Notes: generated by a model from the letters alone, not told the origin. A stretch of 64,000 nucleotides of DNA from Rutidosis leptorrhynchoides (GCF_046630445.1 NC_092342.1:81270001-81334000); one strand, 5' to 3'. Positions 11,314-23,831 are shown, counted from the first letter of the stretch. Program-made: numbers and translations.

Positions 11314-13604
11314 AACGTTATAAAATCATGTTTAACTCCCAACAACAATCTTTGTTCCTGATTCTTAAAGAATATTCCATGGTTGTATTTGAATCTGGAA
11401 TTCACTGTTTCACTTGATGTAGATGTACCAGAAGATGAGCTTTCATTAGCATTTATTGGATGTGAACTTGATGAGGGTGTAGAATTCGATGAATGATCAG
11501 TAGGATTTGTTGCATCATCATTTGGAACATCATTATCTTCAATATGATCAAAGATATCATCATCATTTGGATTAACATAAAGATTGTCTTCATCGTCATC
11601 AGAAGAATCCATTTCATCATCACTTTCTATTACTGGATCAGGATTCCCTTCATCTACAATCTCTACATCTTCCGGAATTGAAGATACTGAAGATAACTTA
11701 CTTAAGATGACAAACCCATCATCATCCGTCTCTTCAAGATAAAAATCACTTAAGTTTAAATCCTCATCTACTAGTCCACTATCAGCCTCATTATGAACAA
11801 CTGGAATTATAACTTGCTCAGGCTCTTTATTATCAATTTCATCATGTGTAGAAACCATTTCTGATTCCGACTGAACTTGTTGAGCTTGTGAAGCTGATGA
11901 AGACCTCACACCACCACCCTTGGTTGAAATGTTCACCAATAGATATTCTCCATCTACTCCTATCTCCCCCTCATGGCTATTCTGAGGATCAGAATCGTCA
12001 TGTTCATCATCACGGTGAGGACTCAAAGGAGAAGAGCAGGAAGTAAGTGGATATCGAACACGAGCACGAAACAATGCTTGAAGCGAAGTGCATCGAAGAA
12101 CATCAAGATTGACTCTAGAAAACATACAACTGAAATATTCTTGCTCCAAAGCATCATAGAAATGTGGTAAACGAGAGGGTGATGTTGGAAAAGTAACAAT
12201 GGGAACAACAGCAGCAGCAGCATCGGTTAGAGGCGATGTCGATGGAAGTGTTTGAGTTGCTGTGAGGGCAGGTAAGGATGATTGTGCGGTATTATTCTTA
12301 TATGTAGGGCTGTACATACTACTAGTCAGATTCGTGATATCCCCTTCTGATGGAGGTTGGGTAACAACCGGAGTTGTCACCGGCGAAGTTTCTTTCGAAG
12401 CATCCGCCTCCATGACTTTAGTCTCATGGGACTCTGACAGAGTAGAAGAACTACTGATCGGTTTAGCTCTTGCAGAGATATTGCTATCTCCGACTCCCAA
12501 AATCATTGATATACCATGAGGTGGCACATATCTTTCAGTTAAAGACTCTTCCTCCAAACTCTGAGTTTCAGAATCCGGAAGAGAAGTGGTTTGATCCAAT
12601 GGATCACTTTTATGAACCAAGGGATCAGTCTGCTGGAAGTCTGATAAATATCTCGAAGGATTGTCATGTTGACTCGTTTCCATGGGACACGGCAGATCTC
12701 CCTCATTAAAATAAGCCGGACCTCCAGACCCTATTGTACGTTGAGGCACAAGAGGATTTCCAGCCGATACGCAGGGTGCCTTTTCAAGATTTTTCGGCTC
12801 CCCTTCGGCCGTTCTGGACTTCAATGATTGAGTTTCCTTAATCGATTGAGTCCACGCAGACTTTACTGCAGAGGAAGACTTTACTTCCTTAGATGCCGAA
12901 GCATCTTGCTTTGTAGGATTTATTCTTAAGTCCTGTTTAGATTGGATGGGCTTAGTGGTCTTTTTACCATCCGTGCGTTTAGATCTCTTGCCTACCGAAG
13001 CTTGCGCTTCATTTAGCATAGGGCTTACTGTTATTATTGGATGTGATACGGAGATGGGTGAGGGTGACCTAATTGGCTCTAGGTCTTGGTCCGTATCACC
13101 AACGGTTGTAGTAACTGTTTGGCGGACGATAGGTGTCGAAGTCCTAGATCTAGTTACTCGTTGGGTTGGCGGAGTCTGAATCATCTCATCAGGCACATAT
13201 CGAGTTCTCTTAGGAGAATGTTCGGGAGACGATTCAGATGCTGTTGCTGAAGTGTCGGTGTCACTGCTCACTTCGGGTGTTGTTGAAAGGGTTGGTTCAA
13301 TCCTAGTTGAACTAGGTTCCCTGATCCTCACTGGTTGAGCTTGGTGTGCTGCCCTAGATCGTTTGAGGTTCACCCTAAATGGAGGATTAGCTGGTCCGGT
13401 TGGTTGAACTACAGGTTCCTCTACAACCTCTGGGGCTGGAACCGCGGCGGGTTCAACTTGTTCTTGTTGTACCGGGTTCGGAAGAGGTATTCCTACAGCC
13501 TCAAAATAAGAACGCATACGAGCGTCTTGGGGTTCAGCTAGCCTCACTAGCCAATTTGGAATCGACACAGTGAATTGATTATCAGATACCATCGGGGTAT
13601 TCAT
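11310..13604 (-). pseudogene. Element C env-position gene, central 764 codons
   Basis: This is the longest open frame in the window. It begins MNTPMVSDNQF and is largely low-complexity: Ser/Thr/Pro-rich with many acidic runs (SDDEMDSSDDDEDN near residue 680) and nuclear-signal-like basic clusters (KRSKRTDGKK near residue 205). It is in frame with 13620-14027, separated only by a TGA at 13620-13622, so the ATG at 13602-13604 is probably internal to a longer ancestral protein. No signal peptide or membrane segment is evident. The composition suggests a disordered region joining the conserved N-terminal block to the basic C-terminal block. Its function is unknown. Confidence 0.6.
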
Positions 13605-13619
13605 CTTCAGCTCCCTAAA

Positions 13620-14312
13620 TCATTTCATCTGTAATCCATGTGTACATGGTACAAATATATTTGCATTTCTGCAAGCATTTATAGAATCATGGATAAAGAT
13701 ATAGAAAAACCTTTCGCAAGGGATGTATGAACCCCTTGGCTTATCAACTTGAGCTTGAACCAAATCCCATATTAGTTCTGCATAGTCAGGAGCTTCTACT
13801 CTTATGAAAGAATAGAATAACTTCAGCATTGGCACAGTCAGGCTGTTGGATCCACTCCTTGTCATCAGCAAGCATCTGTTGATGATTAAGAAGATCACAT
13901 ACCACCTTGAGTGCAGATATTTCTTCTGAAACTTAGCCGGAGGAACATTGCAGGCTCCAACATAACCAAGATCAAAGACAGATGACATCATCTGCTGAGT
14001 AGCAGGAAAAGCAGGAGCATTCTGCACAACAGGAAGTCTGAATATCCTTCTGAAATCAGCCTTAGTGATACTCCTCCTCCCTTAAACTCCTCCCAGTTGA
14101 AATTCAAAACGAGCTTGTGTTCCCTCTGGATTTTCAGCAGTCGGTTGTGTAGCTTCCACAAACCTAATTATTCTGTTAAGTAGCTCCAGATCTGTTACAG
14201 GTACACTAACTGTAGAGTTTAGAGCAGGCCACAGAGTGATTCTCTCTAGAATAGCAGTCCAGTAGTTGCAGGGAATGTTGGTTTCAGAGTTGATGAAGTG
14301 ATTGTTCGTTAT
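13620..14312 (-). pseudogene. Element C env-position gene, N-terminal part
   Basis: The frame can be read from about 14312 to 13620 with one in-frame TAA at 14082-14084 and a terminating TGA at 13620-13622 that separates it from the next segment. It looks globular, with segments such as NNHFINSETN, NYWTAILERITLWPALN, FRRIFRLP, KFQKKYLHSRWYVIFLIINRCL and RFFYIFIHDSINACRN. The hydrophobic stretch around YVIFLIINRCLL is too interrupted to be called a membrane anchor. No start codon is visible: the frame opens after a stop at 14313-14315 with ATA. The style recalls proteins annotated downstream of pol in Sirevirus-type elements of composites (recollection, not checked). Confidence 0.55.
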
Positions 14313-14315
14313 TTA

Positions 14316-15810
14316 GCTGTATAAATAAGAAATAGAAGATCACAAGATATTTAACATAAAGCATATATCTCTATTCTTATTTGCCTTTGAAATCTTTTGT
14401 ATATGTTTTATCTTTTATATTTTATGGTTTTTATGGTTTTTCAAAGATATAAAAATCCTTTATTCTCAAATATGAACAAGTAATTGACAATCATGACATT
14501 CATATGATATTCATCACAATACAAATTCATCATGCAAAATCAATTATATAACATAAAGAATCAGAACAACACTTAGTCAATTTTTTAAACACAATTCATG
14601 CAGATTCGGTAGTCATGAAAACATGAAATTCTGTAACCAAATAAGCTTGAGTTTTCAAATCAGAAAGATATAAAATAAACATGTTAAGTGTTTGAAGATA
14701 AAAATCAGAAAGTTTAAAGGTACCAAAAGTCAGACTCGGTATCAAGAGAAGAACAGATTCGGTATCTCCAAAATTAACATAAAGTCACTCAAACATGCAT
14801 ATTCTATCATGTAAAATCACAACCATAATCAATTAACCACTCAATTAGAAGCAGAACAACATGTTAATCGTATGAACAGACTCGGTAATGTAGATAGAAC
14901 ATATTCGGTAGGTACAGAATCCATCAAACAATCAATTAAACATGTAATCAAACTTGGTCAAAAGATAGATCAATTAATATAACTCTAACTAGACAAGAAT
15001 TCATGTTAATTAACCAAATCAATTGAGTTTAATCAAAGATTAGTAGAATACGACTCAAACTCGGTATAATCAACAAAATTTTAAAATTGAGAGTCATAAT
15101 CCATTTATTTTGATCTTTTCTGGTTGAAAAACATTTAATTATCTCAGATCTACACATATGTATCTAAAGCAATGATTAAAATGAAATTATACCAAAGATT
15201 TGAAGAAACAGAAGAACGGACTCGGTAGATTAGGCGGATTCGGTATGTTCAGTAAGACTCGGTAGGTAATTAAGCACAGTAAGAGAGTTAGTTTGACTTT
15301 GACCCTCCTTTTATAGATACCGAAGATAAAATACCGAATGGGCTTTACCGAATGGGCCTATTTTACCGAATACAGTCCACTTTTCAAAACTTTATCAATT
15401 TAACTTCAAAATCTTGACAAATTGACTTTTCCTCTTAAAATTCATTTCAATCTTTTCATGGTAAACAATTCTGAGACAATTTTTTGAAAACTTTAAACTT
15501 ACCGAATCTGTACTGTTGGATGTCAGATTCGGTATAATGCTAAAAATAGCATTTATTCAGTAAAAATCAAATATTTTTGGATTTTATCTTTTCCAATTTT
15601 TATGAATTTTTCAAAATAAGATTTGTACTTAAAGGAACTTTGAATTTGTGAACAAAGTACAAATCTTCAGTGATACCAATTGTTAAAACGGGTTGCATAC
15701 TGAGATGTATACAAGCGTTAGTGAATTCTTTCAGATATAAAACAAAGAATTTATGAATTCACTTTTGAAAAACAATATTTTTTGAGTAATTTTCTCATTT
15801 TCTCCCTTTT
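14316..15810 (-). other. Element C spacer between pol and the env-position gene, CGGTA-rich
   Basis: No gene is visible. The stretch has many copies of GATTCGGTA, GACTCGGTA or the reverse TACCGAATC (for example 14728-14760, 14880-14915, 15218-15262, 15318-15372). It includes an inverted pair TACCGAATCTG / CAGATTCGGTA at 15500-15510 and 15524-15534 that can form a hairpin with 11-bp arms. Confidence 0.75.
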
Positions 15811-15811
15811 T

Positions 15812-16032
15812 CTCCCCCTCAAAATGTGATATATAAGAAAGTAAATCAGCATTTTGATAAAATTCCCAAGAAAATGAATTAACTCCCCCTTGAAATATGA
15901 TATCAATGAGTTACATCCCCCTTACGTAACCATTGAACAATTATATCATAAGTCTAAAGGCTCCTCCTTAAAAGATGATATCCAAAGCATATGAAAGTAG
16001 TTGCTCCCCCTAGAAAGTATCTACTCCCCCTA
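15812..16032 (-). promoter_or_regulatory. Cluster of polypurine tracts just after pol
   Basis: On the minus strand AGGGGGAG-type tracts occur at 15812-15819, 15883-15890, 15916-15922, 16003-16011 and 16023-16032. They closely resemble the true tract at 10307-10320 but lie about 5.5 kb from the LTR, directly after the RNase H stop. Multiple polypurine tracts are a described feature of Sireviruses (family knowledge). Confidence 0.65.
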
Positions 16033-16075
16033 AACACAAGATCCCAAGAATAAGTCCCAACAGATCTAAGGAATA

Positions 16076-17513
16076 TCAAGCACTATACTCTACCATGCCA
16101 ATCTCTTTGATCAAGAACTTTAGCCTAAGTTCATCTAAGGGCTTAGTGAACATGTCAGCTAATTGCACTTTGGTAGGCACAAAGTATAACTCTACATCCC
16201 CTTTCTCTACATGGTCCTTAATGAAATGATAGAGAATATCTATGTGTTTGGTCTTAGAATGCTGGACCGGGTTGCTTGTAATTGCAATAGCACTTTGTGT
16301 ATCACAGTAAATCGGTGTCTTAGAAAACTTAAAGCCATAGTCTGAAAGTTGAATTTGCATCCACAAAACTTGTGAACAACAATGAGCTGTAGCAATGTAC
16401 TCAGACTCAGCTGTTGATAAAGAAACACAGTTCTGCTTTTTGGATGACCAACCAACTAGCCTATTCCCCAACATCTTAATTGATCCAGATGTGCTTTTTC
16501 TATCAACATGGCAACCGCCATGATCCGCATCAGTGTAAGCAGTGAGATTGAAATTGGATCCATGAGGATACCAGATCCCAAGGTTAGGTGTACCTTTAAG
16601 GTACTGAAAAATCCTAACAACCGCTTTGGAATGAGATTTCTTAGGGTTTGACTGAAAGCGGGCATAGACAGTTACAGCAAGTGTAATGTCAGGTCGACTT
16701 GCAGTCAAATACATTAAAGAACCAACCATGCTTCGATAAAGCATAATATCAAATGGTTCCCCATTAGTATCAGCATCCAGTAAAGTCCTCATTGGGGTGT
16801 CATTAGTTTTAAAGCAGGTATTTTAAAACATTTTAGCATATCATTGATATACTTTGTTTGATTGAGAAAAATCCCGTTTGGTAATTGTTTTACTTGTAAC
16901 CCCAAAAAGAAATTTAACTGGTCAAGCATGCTCATTTCGAATTTGTTGGCCATAAGGTCACCAAATTCTTTGCATAAGGCCGGGGATGTGGAACCAAAAA
17001 TAATGTCATCAACGTAAATTTGAACCAAGAGAATGTGACCGTGGTTTTTACGGATGAATAGCGTTGTATCAATCATTCCACGAGAAAACCCATTGTCCAG
17101 CAAATACTTTGTTAAGGTCTCGTACCATGCACGCGGTGCTTGCTTCAGACATCCATTTGAAACACCGTAAACTTCATAAATGAAGCAAAGGCAAGGAAAA
17201 GACGAATAGCCTCAATCCGAGCAACCAGAGCAAACGTCTCGTCATAATCAATACCCTCTTGTTGTCGATATCCCTTGGCCACAAGACGTGCCTTATTCCG
17301 AACCACAATTCCATCAGAATCCTTCTTGTTCTTAAAAATCCACTTAACCCCTATTGGTCGTTGACCCATTGGTCTTGGAACTAATCGACATACTTTCAAT
17401 CGTTCAAATTGATTAATCTCTTCTTGCATTGCAACCACCCAGTTCAGATCTAGTAAAGCTTGAGCAACCATTGTTGGTTCAATCTTACTAAGAAATGCTG
17501 TGTATAGACACAT
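16076..17513 (-). pseudogene. pol: Element C reverse transcriptase and RNase H, with internal deletion
   Basis: The RT would copy the element RNA to DNA. The N-terminal part 17145-17513 has [29 protein letters not shown] and [22 protein letters not shown] and ends at FQMDV, just where the first catalytic Asp block sits. The following segment typical of copia RT (about 40 residues, family knowledge) is missing. The text resumes at [12 protein letters not shown] in another frame and continues in 16789-17103 with the YVDDIIFGS active site. A second frameshift near 16790 leads to the RNase H part 16076-16792 (TDADHGGC, STAESEYIA, IYCDTQSAI, KHIDILYHF). The junction GATGTC/TGAAGC suggests a deletion. 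Confidence 0.9.
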
Positions 17514-19175
17514 ATTCCAAGTAGCCCTTCGAGTTGAGACTGGAGCAGATGCATCACCAATAATAAGATCTATTGGATGACTTTTAGTCTATCGGTAATG
17601 TGAAAGAGGTTGTTCATCAGTGGTATCCATTGAAACATCAACCGTTTTTGACGTTGAGCCTTGATCCGCTTGATCTGATGTAACATTATCTAATGGATTC
17701 AATTGAATATCTGGAGAAACAGCTGGAGTTGTATCAACTGATGAATCTTGAATTAGTTCAATATTATCAGTAACAGGAGGTGGTAGGGAGGATGAAGAAG
17801 CAACAGGTGAATCAGTTGGTGTTGTATCTTCATCAAAAAGACTTTGTTGAGTCTCCACAGTAGTTGACTGTGACGGTGTAACCGGTATAGCTTGAACATT
17901 TGAATGCCATTGAGGAGCATAAAGACTATCAAACAAGATATCCAGTTCCTCTGATGTAACCGTAGGAACACCCTTCGTCGAGAAAATTGAGTTTTGCGCG
18001 GAAGAAGTAGTAGCTGGGTTAAGATCGGGTTTTGAACTGAGATGTTCAAAAGCCATTCCCAAAAATTCATCGAACTTGACATTTATGCTCTCTTTAATCG
18101 TTTTTGTCCATTTGTGATAAACCCGATAGGCAACTTTGTTCGAAGAATAACCAAGAAATATAGCTTGATCACCATTTGGATCAAACTTTCCGAGGCTGTC
18201 AAAATCGTTAAGCACATAGCATATACAACCAAAGACACGGAAATATTTGATATTCAGGCGTCTACCATATAATAACTCATATGGAGTTTTATCAAAATGT
18301 TTATTAACAATACAACGATTTTGGGTATAGCACGCAGTTGAAATGGCCTCCCCCCACATTTTTGGAGGTAGTTTGGAGTAAGCAATCATCGTTCGAGCTG
18401 CTTCACACAACGTACGATTACGTCGTTCAACTACTCCATTCTGTTGGGGGGTCCGAGCAGCAGAAAACTGATGTTCAATGCCTTGGTCTTTCAAATAACT
18501 ATCAAGCGGGTCATTCTTAAATTCCGTCCCATTATCAGTTCTAATGCTCTAAACATGTTTGTTAAAAGAGTGTTGAGTCTTTTTAATGAACTCATTGATA
18601 ATGGCGGGGGTTTCTGACTTAGTTCGCAAAAGAAAAATCCATGTAAACCGGGTATAGTCATCGACAATAACAAGCACATGTTTCTTGCCACCAAGGCTAG
18701 AAATACGCATGGGTCCACATAAGTCCATATGCAATAATTGCAAAGATGATGAAGTACTGGGGTTGTGCTTAAGTGGATGATTAGTCCGTTTCAGCTTACC
18801 CAACTCACATGACGGACACACATGATGCTTATCATATTGAAAGGTTGGAATACCATCAACTAAGTCTTTAGAGACCAGTCGATTGATACCCTTGTAATTC
18901 AGGTGTGACATCCGATGATGCCATAACCATGAATTTTCTTTGGTAGAACGAGTAGCCAAACACATGGTTGTATGTGAAGGTGCATCATTGAGGTCAATAG
19001 TATATAGTGAAGCACAACGTTTACCAATAAGAAGATCATTTCCTTTGGTGGATTGCACCGAGCATTGATGACGTTCAAACAGAACTTTAAGATCTCCATC
19101 GCAGAATTGACTCACACTAAATAAACTGCACCCCAAACCTTCAACATATGAAACCCGTTTGATTGTTATGCCATT
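17514..19175 (-). pseudogene. pol: Element C integrase
   Basis: The integrase would join the DNA copy to the chromosome. In order it has a GAG-pre-integrase zinc region (WLWHHRMSHLN then CPSCELGKLKR), the catalytic core with Asp in HMDLCGPMR, Asp in RTDNGTEFKND and Glu in QQNGVVERRNRT, and the GRRLNIKYFRVFGC region, followed by a Ser/Thr/Pro-rich linker to RT. All three catalytic residues are readable. Stops interrupt it at 18549-18551 (TAG, just before the second Asp) and 17589-17591 (TAG, Trp in relatives), and a TAA at 19176-19178 separates it from protease. Otherwise one frame runs through to RT. Confidence 0.9.
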
Positions 19176-19913
19176 TTACACATAATCTCCGTAACCCGTT
19201 ATCGCTGCAATTTCACCATTTCCAAATGTAACCATTCCTAGGAATTTGTCAATGAAGTTGACAAGCAAGGATTTATCGCCCGTCATGTGTCGAGAACAAC
19301 CGGAATCGATATAGTAAACACAGACGTCGAAACCCTGTAAATGTGAATTTCCTAGAGTTAAGGTACCCAAAGATTCTTGCGTCCTTTTCGGTTAGTACCA
19401 GCAATAAACTTTGGATCAACGATGAAATAATCATGTAAAGCATCATGCACTTTAGACAATAAAGCATCATTTAAAACCACATTACATGAAGCATCATACG
19501 CAATATCAAGTTTTACATCGTTATCAGAAGTCTTAACACACAACTTATTCCAAGTATATGTTTTGTTCACAGACGAAAATTGAAAAATATGAGATGATTT
19601 CCTAGGCCGACTAGCAGATTACATTGGTTTGGTTGCTACTTTCTTAGTCGTGGACTTAGAAACCCATACAGATTTGTAATTCAAGTTTGGATTATGACAT
19701 GTGACACAAAAAACACCTTTGTTAGTTAGATGTCCAAACTTTTCAGTTGACACATGAGATGATTGATTTTGAAAAATCTCCAATTTGATTTTACGTTCTT
19801 TTGCATCATACTCACATAAATCAGGTTTAGGACTTGTGTGTTATGTGGACTTAACTGATGTCGTTAAAAGACTCGCTTTTGAAGTTTTTATTATTGGAAT
19901 CATAAGAATCTTT
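19176..19913 (-). pseudogene. pol: Element C gag C-terminus and aspartic protease
   Basis: The protease would cut the polyprotein. Its active-site motif is in YYIDSGCSRHMTG (near 19310), the usual copia form with Asp-Ser-Gly. Upstream, 19358-19570 carries the linker ending GRKNLWVP in a second frame. A frameshift lies at about 19360-19370 and further stops and shifts occur between 19570 and 19913, where a CVTCHNPN segment in another frame may be a zinc-binding remnant. Confidence 0.8.
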
Positions 19914-22838
19914 TCAGTTGACACAGAACCATCGGGAAACCTTTTTGACAACAAATTGAGTTGTAGAAACAACTTTTGAACCACGATTGCCAAATTGAGA
20001 ACGTAGAGGATTTTTAAGAATAGTAATGGGTTTTACATCCTTAGATGTCGTTGTTCCCTTCCCTTTCTTAGTAATTCCACCAATACATTCAAGCACATTG
20101 GTTTCAACATTAGATGATTGCTTAAGTGTGTTAGCCTGTTTCAGTTGAATTATCTTTTGTGTTAAGCTTTTAATCTCAAGACATAATTCTTTAGCAGAAA
20201 CTATCACTTCACCCTCCTTAAAAGCATAGGTACATTCTTTCTTAGGCAGTGAAGGCAATTTATCACACAAAGTAAGCATTTATTCTAATGATTGGCACTT
20301 AAGTTGCAAGTCAATATTCTCCTATTCTAGTTGAGCTACTATACGATTCAAATTACGTACAGTAGGCAAATGCAAATAATAATCATGCAAAGGATGAAGT
20401 TGACTTTCAAAATCTATCAAAGGTTTAAAGATTGGCTCATTATGAGGTTCTACTTTTTCATCTAAAGAATTTTGACCTAGAGATTCTGTCTTAAAGAAAA
20501 CAGTTAGTTCATGTGCTAGGTTTTCACGGAAAACATCATCTGGAGATACAGGTAAAGCAGGTAGAATTGGTTTCACATCAAAAGTTAATTCATCAAACAC
20601 CTCATCTATGTTAACAATGCTGGAACTAGGTTTGTTAAACACTTCATTCTCAAGCATTAAAATGTACTTCTCTAGCATGAGTGTAGGAATGTAAACCAAT
20701 CTACATGTCCGCACATAATTAGCACATTGCACATTCTTTTCAGTTTCAATAAGTTCCTTCAAGAAATCAGGATTTGATTTACCCATTTTTGCATTAATTT
20801 TCTCATACATTAAGTTAATTTGATGGTATTTTTTAGATTTGCGATTAACAATAATATCATCAAAATCAGCATCAGAAGCATGCACAAAATGCGGTGGTAA
20901 ACCAGCTTGAAAGTAATCAGAATGATATAATCCTGGAATCTTTTTGGAAGCTCCATCTAAGATCTTAGGATCTTCATAACCCAACCCCCACTTTTCACCA
21001 TGAATCGTTTTTGGTCTGTTCATGAAAATTGTTTGTTTTGAAAGTTCTAAATCAATGATAGCTTTAGATTGCTCTGTATGATAGAGTTTTTCCTCATATC
21101 GAGCAAATTGAGCTTTCATTAGAACAGACTCTTTTGACAACGAAGAAATTTCAGTGTCTTTTTCAATTATGGCATTTTCCAAATGAATAATTTTCTTGTT
21201 TAGCTTTGAAAGTGTGGGTTCATGTTGGTTTTTTAAATCAGAAAGATAAGAATTGAACTTTTCTGCAAGTCGTTCAGATTTTAAACGATAATCAGTTTGT
21301 TCGACTTTAATCGGATGAATTGTCTTCTTAAGATCTTCCAACTCAGTTTTCGTAGAGCTAAGTTGGTGAGTCAATTATTGCACATCCATTTGCAATTTGG
21401 ATGAGGAAGGTCTGGTCTCATTTAGTTTGATTTTATCTTTTAAAATCTTGTTTTCAGATTTTAAGCCTTTGACTTCTTTTGACATTGAGACCAGATTCTT
21501 CATCAAGTCATTTTGCATTTTTATAAAATCAGGTGAGATTTCAGTTGATTGTACCTCATCATCATCAGATGTTGAGTAAGAATTCTCCAATGCTTCCTTA
21601 TCCTTGATGAGCTTAGTCACCTTGCAAACATTTGCATGTTCCACCTCTGAGTCTGAATCATCAGTCCAGTTAAACCAAGTATCATCAACCAGTTTCAGCT
21701 CTCCCCCAGTTTCCACAATCTTAGCCATCAACATTTTCTTCTTGTAGTAAGCAGCGTCCTTCTTCTTAGGCATCTTGCACTCACGAGAGTAATGACCAGT
21801 TTTGCCACAATTGAAACAGATTGAATCTTCCTTCTTGGAATCATCAGCACGTTGTTGTTTGGATTGATCAGCTTTCTTGTAGTACGAGGAAGATGATGAG
21901 TTTTTGCATTGATTGCTTGATTTGACTTTAAACTTGTGTTTGTTCAAGGCGTTTGTGAACATGGCTGCCATCTTGACTAATTCAAGGTGAGAATCATCAA
22001 CATCAGAAAGATTCAATACTTCAGAATCAGTTGATTCTTCAACAAGCACTTTCTTAGACAAGCTTTTGGAAAATGATTTGCTCTTCTTTTTGCCAATTAG
22101 AGCAAGAGGAACACCCGGAGAAGACTCTTTCCTTCCTTCTTGAAGTTTAGACACCTCAGGTTGGTAATGCATAGGAACTCCAACAAGCTCATGAATAGTC
22201 AACTTGTCAATCTCTTTGGTAGATCGAACAATGGTTCCATAAGGAAGCCAATCAGCATTGAGCTTTTTAAGGAATTTCATGTTGACTTCAGCATGTACTT
22301 TTACAATCTTACACCTTTTCAACTCATTGAGAACACCATTGAAATGACGGTTGGTATCCTTGAGTAGTTCTTCTGGTTCCTGCTTGAAATCTTCATACAA
22401 TCCCAGAGCCTTATTCAATTTAGTAACGTCTGACATGTCATAACCTTCTTGTTGTCGTTTGATCTCATCTCATATATCTTTTGCTGTAGTGTTGCTATCA
22501 ACATTTTCAAATAGCTCATATGGGATAGTTTGCATGACAATATTCTTAGCCTCTATGTCACCCTGAGCTCTTTCACGTTTATCACCAGAAAGTTCATAGA
22601 CTGGAATTGGCATACCAGTATCTGGATGAAAATCAATAACTGGACCATCTCTCAGAGAAGCCCATATATGTTTAGCTTTCTCACCCTTATAGTCTATGTA
22701 CTGAGTGATATGATGAAGCCACTGAGTGTACTTGCCATCAAACAACACTGGAGGTCGGGAATCTGATCCAATGATAAGAGTATCTTGAGTAGACATCTTA
22801 AATTGGGGTAGATTCGGTATAGATTCGGTATTAAACAC
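19914..22838 (-). pseudogene. gag: Element C gag
   Basis: It encodes the capsid protein of the particle. The start region has RPPVLFDGKYTQWLHHITQYI and ELFENVDSNTTAKDI, a UBN2/copia gag pattern. A CCHC zinc knuckle CFNCGKTGHYSRECK lies near 21800, followed by KKKMLMAKIVETGGEL, then a long coiled-coil C-terminal region (20322-21374) typical of large Sirevirus-type gags. Four in-frame stops interrupt one continuous frame: TGA 22470-22472 (Trp expected), TAA 21375-21377, TAG 20322-20324 and TAA 20280-20282. The first Met could be at 22836-22838 or at the MSTQDTL Met about 14 codons later. Confidence 0.88.
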
Positions 22839-23817
22839 AATCTATGATCAGGGTTCAGTATAAAATCTAACAAGAATGTCAGATTCGGTAAAGATTCGGT
22901 ACAGTAGCAGACTCAGTAAGTGGTTCAGTACTGTAGCAGATTCAGTAACAATTCGGTAAACCAGATTTTGTATCAGAAACTGATAAGAATCACAAGTAAC
23001 ACACCCAGATTCGGTATGGATTCGGTAACCACACAACTTGAAGCCTCAGAATACTTAAAACCAAAGGATTAAGTGAAACCGAGATTCTGATTCGGTAAAT
23101 GACTCGGTAGTCAAATTCTGTAAAATATTATGTGTAAACACAATCCAATTCCCTTGAATTTGATTCGTAAACCTTGCTGCACAAGAAAACAAGTTAGTAA
23201 CAAACAGAATATCAATGATACCGAAGATTCGGGATACCGAATGTCAACTGTAGCAGTTGACAATACTGAGTCTAAGTCTAAAACTTAGAAATATAACAGA
23301 ATCCTTTCTCAAACCACACCAATTAGCTGCGTATAATCAAACCGAAAGTGATAGAATCACAAACACACCACAATCTGCAACACTTAAGATGAATTTTCAG
23401 TAATGAAGCAGACTCGGTATGACGATTACGATACCGAGTGTTGATCATATCTTCAAAAATTGAAGAATTGAAGAAATTGAACCTACAGAAATGTGATTTA
23501 ACACCTCACGAACACAACTGAATCTTTAAATCTTCACAAAAATCTAGAATCAAGCTTGAATTAAGCAATACCGAGAGTTTTAGCCACAAACTCTAAAAAT
23601 CAACTTGATTCTCCATAATTGAAGTTAAAAAGCTGTAATGATGATCGAAACTCTTTCTAATAGACCTAATACACCTTCGCTGAACTTATCACAAGAATCT
23701 GAACGTCAGATTATCAAATTCGATAATACCGAATCTGATTCATTTTACCGAGAGTATTCAGATTCTGTAAACTACAATCTCTGGATTGATATAGTGATAC
23801 AGAATCACTTCCTGGAA
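22839..23817 (-). other. Element C leader, CGGTA-rich
   Basis: No gene is visible (the small frame 23638-23880 is antisense leader and LTR). The leader contains many GATTCGGTA / TACCGAATC copies, often in pairs, for example at 22810-22831, 22881-22902 and 23010-23030, and a run of looser CAGTA versions at 22908-22958. These are the same words as in the spacer after pol. Confidence 0.7.
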
Positions 23818-23829
23818 GCTCTGATACCA
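23818..23829 (-). promoter_or_regulatory. Element C primer binding site (tRNA-Met type)
   Basis: The minus strand reads TGGTATCAGAGC, a full 12-base match to the usual initiator tRNA-Met site, two bases from the LTR end. Confidence 0.9.
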
Positions 23830-23831
23830 AA

